Shown here: positions 1 to 10,890 of the stretch, piece by piece | Layout: each line of letters starts with the position of its first letter | Position numbering within the stretch: position 1 is the first letter of the stretch | NCBI RefSeq assembly: GCF_000764305.2 | Contig: NW_025941495.1 | Coordinates: 1-64,000 of the forward strand | Source of the DNA: Hyalella azteca | Lineage: Eukaryota > Arthropoda > Malacostraca > Amphipoda > Hyalellidae | Reading direction: 5' to 3' | DNA length: 64,000 bases | Made by a program: the position numbers and the translations under genes | The notes under the pieces: model-generated | The model's database searches: none | Told to the model about the DNA's origin: nothing | What the model saw: only the letters and a program-made list of their open reading frames with translations

Positions 1-347
1 AGCAGACATTGACGGACAAAAATATCACCGTGAAGCAATCATAGTAAACTATGATTTTGAGCTGATTTAACTTGAGCCGTTTTGAAATATTAGCCATACT
101 ATGTTACAATAATAACTACATTTTAGTGACTTTCAGCTTGAGAAACTTTATTCAAACCGTCTGGCACTCTGAAATTTACACAGTCCATTTGGGAAAAGAT
201 ATATAGATATAAAATTTCTTTAGAGGCTCTTAGATTTTGATAGCATGCACCAGAATTTACTCATTCAAGATATGCTTGAGCAGGAATAAAAATCATACTT
301 TATTTTCGGTTTTATAGATAACCCCAGTGGCTGACGGAAAGGCTTTC

Positions 348-1018
348 CTCTAAATTTTCCAAATGACCTGAACATGCTCCGGGAGAGGGCCTTCGATTAA
401 AAAAAATAAAAAAATAAAAACATTTTCAACGCACATCACGGCCTTTAATGCCGTAGTTTCCAAACCTTAACTGAAGAACTAACTGCTAGTGAAATCAGAA
501 ATCCACACACCTAAGCACGTTGATCCACGATGAACCAAACAACCACGTTTCAAGGGCAAAAAAATTAAGTGTCATGAAATATCTATTTCATTTTCTAATG
601 AGATGAATTTAATCTAATAAATAACTATATAGTCTAAATCATTGCCATGACTCACGAACTGTGCGAAATGGCGAACGGCTAATGCAATAGTTCTGAATGC
701 TTGGAGGAGTACTTCATTTGGTAAACAGTAAATATAATATGATATAGTGCAATAAATAAAATATGTTAGAATAAACGTATCACCTATCTGCAACATGTAC
801 TGCAAGATGTCGGATTCTAGCGTAACTTTTATGTCTCTTGCCTTATTTCCCTGTAAGAGGAAGCTCCCGCTTCTCCTATCGCTCTCTAGCTCCTGGTCTT
901 CGGCTCGAGCAGGTTGCTCTTAGTTTCGGTGTTAAAGTAAACCTTAGCAGAAGACTTAGCTTTCATTCAATCCCACAACAGTGAGACTACCATGCCATCG
1001 CACAGTGAAAACTCAACA
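348..1018 (+). repeat. Detached copy of the Copia 5' leader/LTR-like region
   Basis: This block is nearly the same as positions 17,995-18,655, which lead directly into the Copia element at 18.66-23.27 kb. The shared part runs from the poly-A-rich stretch near 395 to the ATG-containing segment near 990-1016 (MPSHS...). Copy 1 stops matching after the first few gag codons and continues into unrelated AT-rich DNA. It is therefore a truncated or solo piece of the same family. I cannot define exact LTR ends, because the 3' LTR at 23.27 kb is cut by another insertion. Confidence 0.6.
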
Positions 1019-1217
1019 AAATATAATAATATAGCTATGTCAGCTCTCCTAATTGCCTGTTTTTAACCACCTGGCCAACTTGCCTTATTGGACTAAAATT
1101 TGCACAACAAGCTGAAGGTCTCGAACCCATAACTCACTGCTCCAGTCTTGGGCATTTCAAGCCTTTGAAGACTATATTAATGTCAAGGCTATCAAACAAA
1201 AAAAATATGATTATAAA

Positions 1218-1627
1218 TTAAAATATATTGATTAAAGTATCTTTATCCCATTCAGAATTACAAAGAAATAACCAAACTAATTGCTCACTAAAATGTTCAT
1301 GCCTTGTTTGCATCTTGTAAGGGGAGGTTTTGATGTCATCTTTGAGGACTCTACGCATTGAAGTCTGACTGACTCCTGCTTCTGCAGCCAATTTTGCAGC
1401 TGAGCGACGAGGGTTTCTCCTCAACTTCTCCCTCGTGTTTTTGATCAATTTTTTGTTTGGACACTTCGTTTCCTTCCTTGACCAGGTCGATTGCATGATT
1501 CACCAGTTTCCTTGAATTTTTTACCACCTTCCACACAGTTTCACGACGAATTTGGAGCTTTTTGCAATGACTGAATTACTCTCGCCCTTTTTATGAAGGG
1601 TTACAATTGCATTTCTATCTACTGCCA
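1218..1627 (-). pseudogene. Tc1/mariner-type transposase, N-terminal fragment
   Basis: Read on the minus strand from an ATG at 1627, the sequence encodes the start of a Tc1/Tc3-like transposase. A first helix-turn-helix (MAVDRNAIVTLHKKGES...) is followed, after a frameshift near 1500-1540, by a second one with the characteristic RRNPRRSAAKLAAEAGVS and SMRRVLKDD segments. The DDE catalytic domain is absent and the frame is broken, so this is a dead fragment of the DNA-binding region. Family assignment rests on the two-HTH pattern; the exact clade is not determined. Confidence 0.72.
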
Positions 1628-1877
1628 TAAGTAAAAGTAAATTTAGACACCTTAGACTTCTGCAATATGAAATATATGAATTAATAGATGATATTTAGCT
1701 TCACTATAAAAGAAAAGTCTCCTAGAAACCAATTTATTTTATACAGTAAACATCTGTTGCCATAAATATAGCATACCCTGTATAATATAAATGATACACC
1801 TCAGTCCTGTCTGGAACAAATATTATATCCTGAAATTTGTTGTCCCGTTCACTAATCAGTAACAAACATCAAAGTCA

Positions 1878-1990
1878 TTTGAATGAGTGATAGTGAGTGA
1901 GTGGACGAGTGAGTGATAGCGGGTAAGTGAGTAAATTGAGTGATAGTGAATGAATTACAACGAGTAAAGTATGTGAGTAAAGTGAGTGAT
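1878..1990. repeat. (GTGA/GTGAGTGA) low-complexity tract
   Basis: Degenerate tandem GTGA units lie just downstream of the exon 6 donor of the first sulfotransferase gene. This is simple sequence with no coding content. Confidence 0.75.
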
Positions 1991-2010
1991 AATTGTGCTG
2001 CAACACCCAC

Positions 2011-5000
2011 GTTGTCGAACTGCTTGTCCGTAAGGCCGGTGCCCAAGAAAGCGTCGAGCTTCGTGAGCTGCTGGCGGGTGTCTGCCTTGAGCTCCTCGAA
2101 CGTCATCATGAAGAAGTTGGGGTGGTGGCGTCGGGACCACGCCTCCCTCAGGTGCTGCCCGTACGGGCTGTACAACACTGAAAAAAAGTAAAAATACCGC
2201 AATTGCAGGGTACTATTTCCTTCACAACACTGGGATACACTCTCTTAATAACACTGAAATCGCGACGATTTTTCTAAAACACAGTGTAATCAGGATTAAA
2301 AATAATCCTACAACTGTCACTGAAAGAACATTGAAAAATACTACGATTGTCGTGTCTTATTATATTTATAACCCTGCAGCGGCACCAAAATATAAATGAA
2401 TCTCACGCAAGTCCTCCACGTAAAGGTCAACAAATTCATCCTGAGTGCCGAAGCGTCGAGCTTCGTGAGCTGCTGGCGGGTGTCTGCCTTGAGCTCCTCG
2501 TACGTCATCATGAAGAAGTTGGGGTGGTGGCGTCGGGACCACGCCTCCCTCAGGTGCTGCCCGTACGGGCTGTACAACACTGAAAAAAAGTAAAAATACC
2601 GTAATTGCAGTGTACTATTTCCTTCACAACACTGGGATACACTCTCTTAATAACACTGAAATCGCGACGATCTTCCTAAAACACAGTGTAATCAGGATTA
2701 GAAATAATTCTACAACTGTCACTGAAAGAACATTGAAAAATACTACGATTGTCGTGTCCTATTATATTTACAACCCTGCAGCGGCACCAAAATATAAATG
2801 AATCTCACGCAAGTCCTCCACGTAGAGGTCAACAAATTCATCCTGAGTGCCGATGAAGTTGGCCATTTTGTGTAGCTTGTAGTGGTGCTGAGCGGACAGT
2901 ACGTTGTCCTTGGGATTACGTGACACGTAAACAACCTGTGGGGTCAATGGGAAGAGTAAGTCAGGCGTTATAATTTAATGCCTACCATCTCAATAGATAA
3001 ATCAGGTTTAACAAGTTGATGAGTGGCTGCCTGTATAACAGTCTAAAGGCGATTCATGGAATGAAATCGTTGCAATTTTTAGAGCGTCCACACGGTGCCG
3101 ACTTACCTGAGTAGTTTGCTCAGTTTTACGCGATCTCGCCATGGAGACATCTTGGTCAAATTTAAGGCCGGACTTGCGGCCGGTCTCTCTCCCCAATTTC
3201 GGTCAGCATGGAATATCTCTCAAAGTAATGAACGTAGCTCGATAAAACTTGGTACACGTATTTATTAGGACTTAACGGTGATGTTTAGCGGCATTAGGAC
3301 TTAACGATTAGAACTGCGCAGATAAATCGTTGTGTAAAACTGAGCGTGTGGACCGGGCTTAAAGACCGGTCCACACGCTCATTTTTTCACAACGATTTGT
3401 AAGCTCAGTTCCAATCGTTGCAGTTAAAACGTTGCGTGTGGACGAAAAAACTGCGCAGTTTTGGAGCCGGCGGGAAGACTACACAGTTGCAGCGAGATCT
3501 GAGCTCCAGAGCATAGATTTCGATGAACTGCGCAGACAAGTCGGAACGTGTAGACGGTAGCACCGTCTTCCGATCCAATTTGTGCTCAGTCTCAATGATT
3601 CTGGCGGACCTTCGGTAATGTTCTCGGGAATTTATTGCTCTATACGAAAGTTTTTTCTTGCATTTGGCGAGTAAAATTCAAGGACTATAGGAACAGGGAT
3701 AAAAAAGTGGAGACATACGAGGGCTTAGTAGAAAAATTCAAAGAAATCGATGAAAGCGCAAACAGAGAAACAGCTGTAAAATGAGTTGAGGAGCATTTAC
3801 CGTAAATAATTGGGAATAAATAAAAAAATCGATTCCATCAGGACCTGGAGAAGAAGACATCTACAAGCCATCTCTCTTGTATTTTGATTCCTCGCATTCC
3901 CTAAATGATCCAATCTCATTTTTAACGAGGCACAATGCCAAAATTGATCAAAATACTGCCTTCTCCATGGCACGACTCGGACAAATTTACGGCCGGACTC
4001 GCGGCCGGTCTCCCCAAATTCGGTGAGCATGGAATATCTCCCAAAGTAATTAAGGTAGCTCGATAAAACTTGGTACACGTATTCATTAGGACCTAACGGT
4101 GACGATTAGCACGTGACAATTTTTTTCGATTTTGCTTTCGTTTGCGAGTTATACGGCTTTATCTAATCTAAAAAATTGTCACGAGCTAAACATCGCCGTT
4201 GGAGGTTAGGTTTCCATATTCAAAGTTTCGTAAAAGCTGTAGAGTAGTTAAGAAGAAATGTCATGCTCACTGCAAATTTCGGCACGTATCGTCATATAAC
4301 TCACGAATGAAGGTGAAATTCTAAAAATGTTCACGAGCCAAACATCACCGTTAAGTCCTAATGAATACGTATACCAAGTTTTATTGAGCTACGTTCATTA
4401 CTTTGGGACTTTCATTGAGCTACGTTCAATTCAATTACTTTCATTGAGTTACGTTCATTTCATGCTCACCGAATTTGGGGAGACAGACCGCAAGTCCGGC
4501 CATAAATTTGCCCGAGACGTCTCCATGGCGAGACGGCGCAAAACTGAGCAAACTACTTTGATAAGTCGGCACGGTGTGGAGTGGACGCTCCAAACGACTT
4601 CATTCCGACTTAAAAACTGATGGCCAAATGGGTCATCATTACCCATTTTGGCTCGGCAAAAATGATGTATCAGTACAACATGCAAAAAGCGTATCACTAT
4701 TTAGACAATATGACCCCCGCAATTTTCTGATTTCACCTTGCATGTGTCCAGTAGATTCTTGGGCAGCATGGAAAAGGGCAGATGAGTCTTGATAGTGCGA
4801 GGTTTCCAGTGAGCTTCAGCCACCTGAAAAATATTTAAAATTCAAGGTCTGTCATTCAAAAGTACAATAAATCCTCATTTATTTGTAATAAAATATGCAC
4901 GCAAGTAATCTATGATTTTAATTGAGTGTTCAACATGTAACAAAAGGGTAACTAAGGCAACTTTTCTGAAACTAAAAAAAAAACATTTCAAATTTGTATG

Positions 5001-7579
5001 TTTTCACGAAAATAGTTTTTCCTTCCTTGTAAGATTTACGAAATGACCTCTCAAAGTGCTGTAAATGCTGTTTCTGCATTTCGTTAGAGAAGTAATATTA
5101 TATTAAACGTAGGAATAATCCGTAATTACTTTACCATACCTTGAACATAGGTGAACTTCCCAGTAGGTGGAAGAGATTCCAGACGTATTTTTGGATGCCC
5201 TTCGTGAAGGCGACCATTGCAGCAAAGTCGACTGTCATTTTAGGCCCGGAAAGCATGTCGATCCTGTGCACCCGGCGAATAAACAAGCCAAAGAACCATG
5301 ACGAAATTGAGCGAAAAATGAGTAGATCATATTGCCCAAAGAAGGACTCACTTCCTTACCCACAGCGAGCGGGGGCGCAGCCGTAGGCCACAAATTTTAC
5401 TCTTAAATAAGCCATGGAGCCAAAGCCTAGCTTCATCATGCATAAACTTTACTCAGCTTCAGAACTAGAAGCCGCAGACTACGCTTGAACTCCGTAATCC
5501 AGACAAGCAACACACTGCCGAAATATAATAGCGCCGTAGGTCTTCAGCCAATGTTTAAGCATGCTCACTCATAAGCAGGCAGTTCCCCGTCCGGCTATAC
5601 CTACTCTGGCCTAACCTCTTCTGGCCTAACCTATTCGCGCTGTTCCGGCTCACAACCTTCTTTCAGCCAATGACAGGCTCTATCAGCACACTTGGACCGC
5701 CTTTCTAACTTCTTGCAGCCAATGAGGTTAGGTTAGGTCCGCTCAGGTTTGTTTTGGGTGGAGAAAGGTTGCAGCTTGTATAGGTTAGGCCTGAAGAGGT
5801 TAGGCCAGAGGAGGTTTGGCCAGATGCAGTATGGCCATGCTTACCTTTGACAAGATAATTTTGTGGCTGTGGGCATCCGGCGCTATGGCTTTGAGCACTT
5901 GACTTCATAGGCCGTTATGCACTGTAGCGTTCTTACCTATGGAAAGGAATATGAACTAAGTGTGAAGTTGGCACAGCTGGCCTCCGGCATGCGCCCCAGC
6001 GAGCGGACGTTGCACTGATACGCATTTTTGCTGGGCTAAATTGGGTCAAGATCGCCTACACAAAGGTATAAGTGCATCACTATTTGGACAATGTTCCTTT
6101 TATTTCTTTGAGCTAATTTTGCCGCTTCCACTAGAGAAATGTGAAAAGAAAGGAGAATGATATTGCAATCATAACTAACTAGACCATGATGGCATTAAAC
6201 TCCATGTATATAAATAGTATGCGATTCTTTACAAATCCTATGTCATTTTCAGTAACAGTTTCTACTAAACACATTTACGACACGAATTAGGTTTCTTCTT
6301 TTATCCAATATAGGGAAAGGTTCTATCCAGTGGTGGGCACAGTCCGCTAATCCTCGGACGGTCTAACCGCTAATTAGAGAAGAATACGTTTTTCTTGGCC
6401 GGTGTGCCGCACTGATGGCTGAATACGTCAACATATGTACGTCAACCAGTCACGTTTTGTGTAACCTATCTCGTCTTTTGTTACACAAGTCGTGATTGGT
6501 TGAGTGTGTTGACGTAGCCAGCCATCAGTGTGGCACACCAGCTAAAGAAAAAGTTAGCTTTGCTAATTAGCGGTTGGCGGATTAGCAGACTGTGCCCACA
6601 CTGGTTCTATCATATTAAATTTTACAAAGTCATTGCACGTTTAAAAGCTATTATCTACGGAATATAACAATAACAAAATTGAAACCGTTTCTGGTGCATT
6701 TATTGTTGGTAAAATACAAAAATTAAATGATAATTTGTTAGCATTTACAGCTATAAGTAGAAAGTACACGACATGAATGTGATTTACTGTTAGTAGAACC
6801 CAAAAATAGTTTCTTAGCATTTCCATTTATAGGTAGGAAGTACATGACCTGAATGTGATTTATTGTTAGTAGATCCCCATGATAGTTTCTTAGCATTTCC
6901 GGCTATAAGAAGGAAGTTTACAGCCTGAATGCTAGTCACAAATTAGCCCCACTGGGCCACTAATCTCACTCAAGGTAGGGGCTGCGTACGAAGAGTGCGT
7001 CGTCGGCGTCTGGGTTGTCAAGGTCTGGGTTGTTCCTCATGTTCCAGACGATCTCCTGGCTCCATGTGGTACCACATTTAGGGTATGTCATCACCACTAC
7101 ATCGTCTGGTCGAAACTGCAATACGTCAGTTCTTTCAGTGAAGTTATTCTAAATCGAACAGCATTTATTTTCTGCGCATAGTAAACTACAAACAATTACA
7201 GTTAAACGATGGGTCATTTGTATCGCGAAAGCAACGATGAGAGATTCCACATCAGAGGAAGATTAAAATTCCATGTTCAAAATTTGTGCAAGAAACTAAT
7301 TCTTATTCCAATACATCGAGGATTAATATGAAATTACACCATTTCTAAAAATCTTTATGGTTGGCGCAAGCGAATCTCACAAACCTGGAAGTTGTAGACC
7401 ATCTCGTGAATTTTAAGAAATCTACGAAGTACAACCCAGTTGTGGGGCCTCAGCAGCACCACGTCCACGCACGGCCCCGTTAGGAGCTTGTCGATCTTCT
7501 TTTTAGTGGCGCAGTCGACCTCATGCACCGTGTGGCCGCTGGCTATCTTAGTGAAAACCTCCGATATATTGTTTCCCAT
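2011..7579 (-). CDS. Cytosolic sulfotransferase gene 1, exons 1-6 (last exon not in window)
   Basis: Cytosolic sulfotransferases move a sulfonate group from PAPS to small hydroxylated or amine substrates. Exons, in transcript order: 7579-7385 (ATG at 7579, 65 codons), 7115-6970, 5263-5140, 4823-4737, 2935-2809 and 2177-2011. All have AG acceptors and GT donors, and the phases agree throughout (0, 2, 0, 0, 1, 0). Exon 2 carries the 5'-phosphosulfate loop TYPKCGTTW. Exon 4 has IKTHLPF with the catalytic His. Exon 5 opens with VVYVSRNPKDNVLS, the 3'-phosphate-binding motif. Exon 6 has SPYGQHLREAW...KLDAFLG. The C-terminal exon with the family's RKGxxGDWK motif is not seen; it should lie left of 2011 and may be off the window or lost. 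An extra chimeric exon lies in intron 5, and introns carry several transposons. Whether the gene is expressed is unknown. Confidence 0.85.
2048..2851. repeat. Two-copy tandem duplication, about 402 bp unit
   Basis: The segments around 2176-2440 and 2578-2842 are almost identical (same intron with AACACTGAAATCGCGACGAT and the same polypyrimidine acceptor). The offset is 402 bp. The junction lies near 2450 in a short GGCAC-type microhomology between exons 5 and 6. Confidence 0.8.
2408..2579 (-). pseudogene. Chimeric exon: SULT exon 6 5' part fused to exon 5 3' part
   Basis: The minus strand has a good acceptor (TTTTTTTCAG ending at 2580) followed by exon 6 sequence up to ...KLDA. It then switches to the 3' part of exon 5 (ACTCAGGATGAATTTGTTGA) and ends at the normal exon 5 donor. 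The fusion arose from a roughly 402-bp tandem duplication spanning the exon 5 end, the intron and the exon 6 start. At 172 nt, its inclusion between exons 5 and 6 would shift the frame. It is either skipped or acts as a premature-stop exon. Confidence 0.75.
3083..4592. mobile_element. Foldback-like inverted-repeat element in SULT intron 4
   Basis: The left arm (about 3083-3290) and the right arm (about 4333-4592) are inverted copies. Both read GCGTCC...GTGCCGACTTA...GTAGTTTGCTCAGTTTT...CTCGCCATGGAGAC...ACTTAACGGTGATGTTT when the right arm is reverse-complemented. A third arm copy (about 3963-4105) lies inside in the same direction as the left one. A separate palindrome (about 3310-3425, arms ending GAGCGTGTGGACCGG) is also nested. 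No transposase is visible. Foldback or MITE-like behaviour is inferred from this architecture alone, and target duplications are not clear. Confidence 0.65.
5373..5996. mobile_element. 624-bp TIR element with 10-bp target duplication
   Basis: The sequence CAGCGAGCGG occurs at 5363-5372 and again at 5997-6006. The sulfotransferase paralog has it once (about 28,183-28,192) with no insert. The ends are imperfect inverted repeats (GGGCGCAGCCGTAGGCC at left; TGCGCCC closing at right after GGCCTCCGGCA). The interior holds inverted TTCTGGCCTAACCT-type blocks and no recognisable ORF. The 9-10-bp duplication suggests a Mutator-like non-autonomous element, but the superfamily is an inference. Confidence 0.72.
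6328..6603. mobile_element. hAT-type MITE (copy 1)
   Basis: The terminal inverted repeats begin CAGTGGTGGGCACAGTCCGC and end with the matching ...GACTGTGCCCACACTG, with one base lost at the right end. An 8-bp target duplication GTTCTATC flanks it (6320-6327 and 6604-6611), the length typical of hAT transposons. An inner pair of inverted blocks (TGATGGCTG...CAGCCATCA) adds to the hairpin. It has no ORF. It sits in the intron between SULT exons 2 and 3, at the same place as the copy at 28.5 kb. Confidence 0.85.
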
Positions 7580-7619
7580 GTCAACTGTTTCATGGAACAG
7601 AGAAAATCTGAACGTATTA

Positions 7620-8630
7620 GATGGACTTTATCATATTACCGTGATAATTAACAAATATCCTTCCATGCATACCCCTGCTGATCAAAGTTATACATTCATG
7701 CCAAAGTGACTGAGCCCGAATAAAGCAACCAATATGTACATTCTCTGTAGAATTCAATTAAGAACTACTGCACAAAGGTCAGCCATCCTACATAATATTC
7801 ATTTTATTTCAGTTGGCCACGCAAATGCACGAAAGAAAATTATTTTCGAAGTTCTGCAGAAAATGGTATTCGAGGGGATACATTGTTGTTCCCGTATCTA
7901 TCTGGGTGCGTGGCTGTAATAAAGAAAGACATTTTATTGAATAAATACGCCTGGAAACGTGCAACAAATTATTGATTATTGTACAGTCACCAGGAGCTGA
8001 GCTTCCCTAAAAGTTTCAGAGCGCTAGCTAGCGGGAAAGTTGGTGAAATATCGATTGCAAGATTTGATCATCACAAACAGACAGACAAACAGACAGACAG
8101 ACAGACGGACACGAAAGCGAGCTAAGAAAAACGTGGTAATAACTCGTCCCTAGTAAGTTCCGGTCCGCAATAAACTTACATCCGTAATGTCGGGATAACC
8201 GCTATTTTGTAGCATAAATGACTAAATCCTTACACCCGTCTTCTGATAAAAGTTGAGAGACGTGCGGCTGCAGCATACAAGTCAACCTTCACATGACCGC
8301 AATTAGCTGACCTAAATAAGAAATAAACTATAATCCATTGCCATTTCTTCTTATTTATATGTCGACAATTTATGTCGACAAAGAAGAGTTGAAATCTTGT
8401 CGGGGCACGTAAAGGCTGTCGATGGGGCACCTATATTATTCGAATGGGAATATTAAATTATTGCAAAAACAGAAGCAAAAGAGCAAATTATGAAATTAAA
8501 GTCTTTTATTTTGCGTAAATTGGATAGTTTACACTTTAAAAATTTTAACTTTTACAATTTAAAAAGAATATAAAAAAGTATGTTTCCTTCGAATTTTATC
8601 TTGGATCGAAATGGAAATTTAATGAAAAAT
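7620..8630. other. No gene seen; short CAGA tract
   Basis: Upstream of sulfotransferase gene 1. Similarity to the paralogous upstream region ends near 7,655, so any promoter or 5' exon is probably close to 7,580-7,660. The rest is AT-rich with a (CAGA)n tract at about 8,078-8,110. I see no coding sequence. Confidence 0.5.
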
Positions 8631-8724
8631 GTGGTTTGGAAATGTGGCGAGAAGGAATTGGAATAACGGAATTTTTATTTTCAATTTTTTTTAGAGATTA
8701 TCTCTTTAGAGCAACGCCAAACTG

Positions 8725-9215
8725 CAAGTTAATGAACTCTGCCATGAATTCCACGAACTCTTCCATGAATTCCACAAACGCTGTCATGAATTTCACAAAC
8801 GCTGCCATGAATTCTACGAATTCTGCCATGAATTCTACGAATTCTGCCATGAATTCTACGAGCTCTGCCATGAATTCAACGAACTTCGCCATGAATTCGA
8901 CGAACTCTGCCATGGATTCCACGAACTCTCCTATGAATTCCACGATCTCTGCCATGAATTCTACGAACTCTGACATGAATACTACGAACTCTGCCATGAA
9001 TTCTACGAGCTCTGCCATGAATTCAACGAACTTCGCCATGAATTCGACGAACTCTGCCATGGATTCCACGAACTCTGCCATGGATTCCACGAACTCTGCC
9101 ATGAATTCCACGAATTCTCCATGAATTCAACGAACTCTGACATGAATTCCACGAACTCTCCCATGAATTCAACGAACTCTGCCATGAATTCCACGAACTC
9201 TGCATGAATTCATCG
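8725..9215. repeat. 21-bp minisatellite (EcoRI-containing), copy 1
   Basis: More than twenty degenerate units of about GAACTCTGCCATGAATTCCAC are present, giving a GAATTC site in many units. Because 21 is a multiple of three, the tract is open in several frames on both strands and yields spurious repetitive proteins (NSAMNST and EFVEFMA types). It is followed by a unique flank (about 9,218-9,373) that also follows the related array at 31.9-32.25 kb. Confidence 0.9.
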
Positions 9216-9392
9216 AACTCCCTCCTATCAGATCATGCCGCGGTACACCGACACACAGGCCTGTATGAGAGCATTGGTAACTCGTCGGTAGCCGACGCAC
9301 GAATGACTGTTAACGTCAATTTGTTTATCAGCACATGAAGGATAACGCGAAGCACAAGTGGATATCTATTCGTTCTATTAAACTTTTCTCAG

Positions 9393-9786
9393 TCCCAGAA
9401 GGATTACTAGAATTTGAAACAAGAACCAACACCAGGGGCCACAGCTATAAACTAAGAAAACTGCGGTGCAACATATCAACGCGACAACATTTCTTCTCGC
9501 TTTGAGTCACCGACATGTGTAACAGCCTCCCTGAAGATATTGTTGACGCTCAGAGTATGAACGCGTTCAAGAACAGACTAGACAAGGCCATGCAGGAGCA
9601 TATGTTTAGACTTAAAATGCCTCGTATCCTACGGAACAACTGAAATCTAGAAGCGATTTTAAATCTACCGTCAGTTGAAAAGATTTGATCAAAAGGCCAG
9701 TCTAGCCAAGAAAAGTTCAAGAATCGGCGACAGGCCTATACATGCCTATTCTTCAATGCCGAAGATACTATACTATACTATACTAT
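9393..9786 (+). mobile_element. LINE 3' end fragment (TATAC-tail subfamily)
   Basis: The 5'-truncated piece encodes the reverse-transcriptase C-terminus (PEGLLEFETRTNTRGHS..., then SLPEDIV...MNAFKNRLDKAM) with frame breaks. It then has the 3' UTR with a hairpin at about 9,720-9,765 and a tail of ACTATACTATACTAT. The tail runs straight into sulfotransferase exon 4 sequence. Confidence 0.8.
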
Positions 9787-10170
9787 GTGTACAATAGATT
9801 CTTGGGCAGCATGGAAAAGGGCAGATGAGTCTTGATAGCGCGAGGTTTCCAGTTGGCTCCAGCCACCTGAAAAATATTTAAAATTCGTCTGTCATTCAAA
9901 AGTACAAGGCGTATATTCTCATTTATTTGTAATAAATATACACGCCAATAATCTTTGATTTTAATATTGATTGTTGGTAAAACACCAAAATATAAACACC
10001 ATAATAACTGTTTGTAGGTAAAACACCAAAACCCAGAGCTAGTTTTTTTAGCCTTTCCAGCAATAAGTATAAACTACACGCCCTGAATGTGATTTATGAT
10101 TAGTAGAACCCAAATATAGTTTCTTAACATTTCCAGCTTTAAGTAAGAAGTATTCAGCCCGAATGCTCAG
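9787..10170 (-). pseudogene. Sulfotransferase copy 2 remnant: exon 4 part and flanking intron
   Basis: 9866-9787 on the minus strand encodes VAGANWKPRAIKTHLPFSML-PKNLL after a CAG acceptor. The last codons of the exon are replaced by a LINE tail. Sequence upstream of the exon (to about 10,170) matches the intron at 39,610-39,935. No other exons of this copy are visible, so it is a non-functional remnant. Confidence 0.75.
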
Positions 10171-10189
10171 TGCTCTGTGTCTGGTCGGT

Positions 10190-10562
10190 ATTTTAGAAAT
10201 GGTAGCATAGTGCCTAGTGGCAATGCAGAGAGGTTTTTAGAGTCTTTCTAAAGTTCATTTTTTCCACGTTTTTACCACGTTTTTCTTAGATTCACTTAAT
10301 GTCTGTCATCAAAAATTCGAACCTTAATTTAGATCACTTCTGAAGATCCTAGAAACTTTAAATTTGGCACGCATGCTTATGCTGCCTAACAATTCAAGAT
10401 TTGATAATCAGAAGTAATAATTTGAATTTTTTTAAAAATATTTAATTAAAAAAACCCTAAAAAAACACGATTGGGAATCGAGGAGAGTGTCTGCAGAGTC
10501 CCTACCACTGAGACCGAGCCATCGTACAACTAATTTGCTAATTTTAACAACTAATTAGCATC
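10190..10562. other. No feature recognised
   Basis: AT-rich sequence between the sulfotransferase remnant and the duplicated block starting near 10,563. No ORF, RNA gene or repeat was recognised. Confidence 0.4.
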
Positions 10563-10679
10563 TAGAAAGCGCTTTATAGCGAGTTAAATTTGTTTCCGTG
10601 ACATTGAGCGATCTAAACCATTGACTTACTTCCAGAAAACTACGTTAAATAGAAAAATTATATTCCAGAAAACTACGTA

Positions 10680-10890
10680 CACTGTTAGAAAAATTACCGT
10701 TAACGGTATTACCGGCGTTTCAGTGGCCGGTCGGCACGTGAAAAGAAACACCGTGTCGCCGTTTTTATTCTAATTTAGCACTAGAAATCCGTAAAACATC
10801 TGATAAAAATGGCGAAACAGTTTATTTTCACGGGGCGACCGGCCACTAGAACGCCAGTGGGACCATTTTTCACAGTTTTTTTTAACAGTG
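10680..10890. mobile_element. 211-bp MITE with TA target duplication
   Basis: The ends CACTGTTAGAAAAA... and ...TTTTTTTTAACAGTG are inverted repeats, and the similarity continues inward (GGCGTTTCAGTGGCCGGTC versus GACCGGCCACTAGAACGCC). TA flanks both sides. The paralogous site near 35,752 reads ACTACGTATGTATGGTTCCC with no insert and a single TA. The TA duplication fits the Tc1/mariner superfamily. No coding capacity. Confidence 0.85.

Noticed and set aside
5725..5742. Possible (TTAGG)n arthropod telomere repeat
   Set aside because: Only two adjacent units inside inverted GGTTAGG/CCTAACC blocks of a transposable element.
8636..9205. Several long ORFs on both strands across the 21-bp array
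   Set aside because: They are open only because the repeat unit is a multiple of three without stops. No start context, splice sites or conserved domain.
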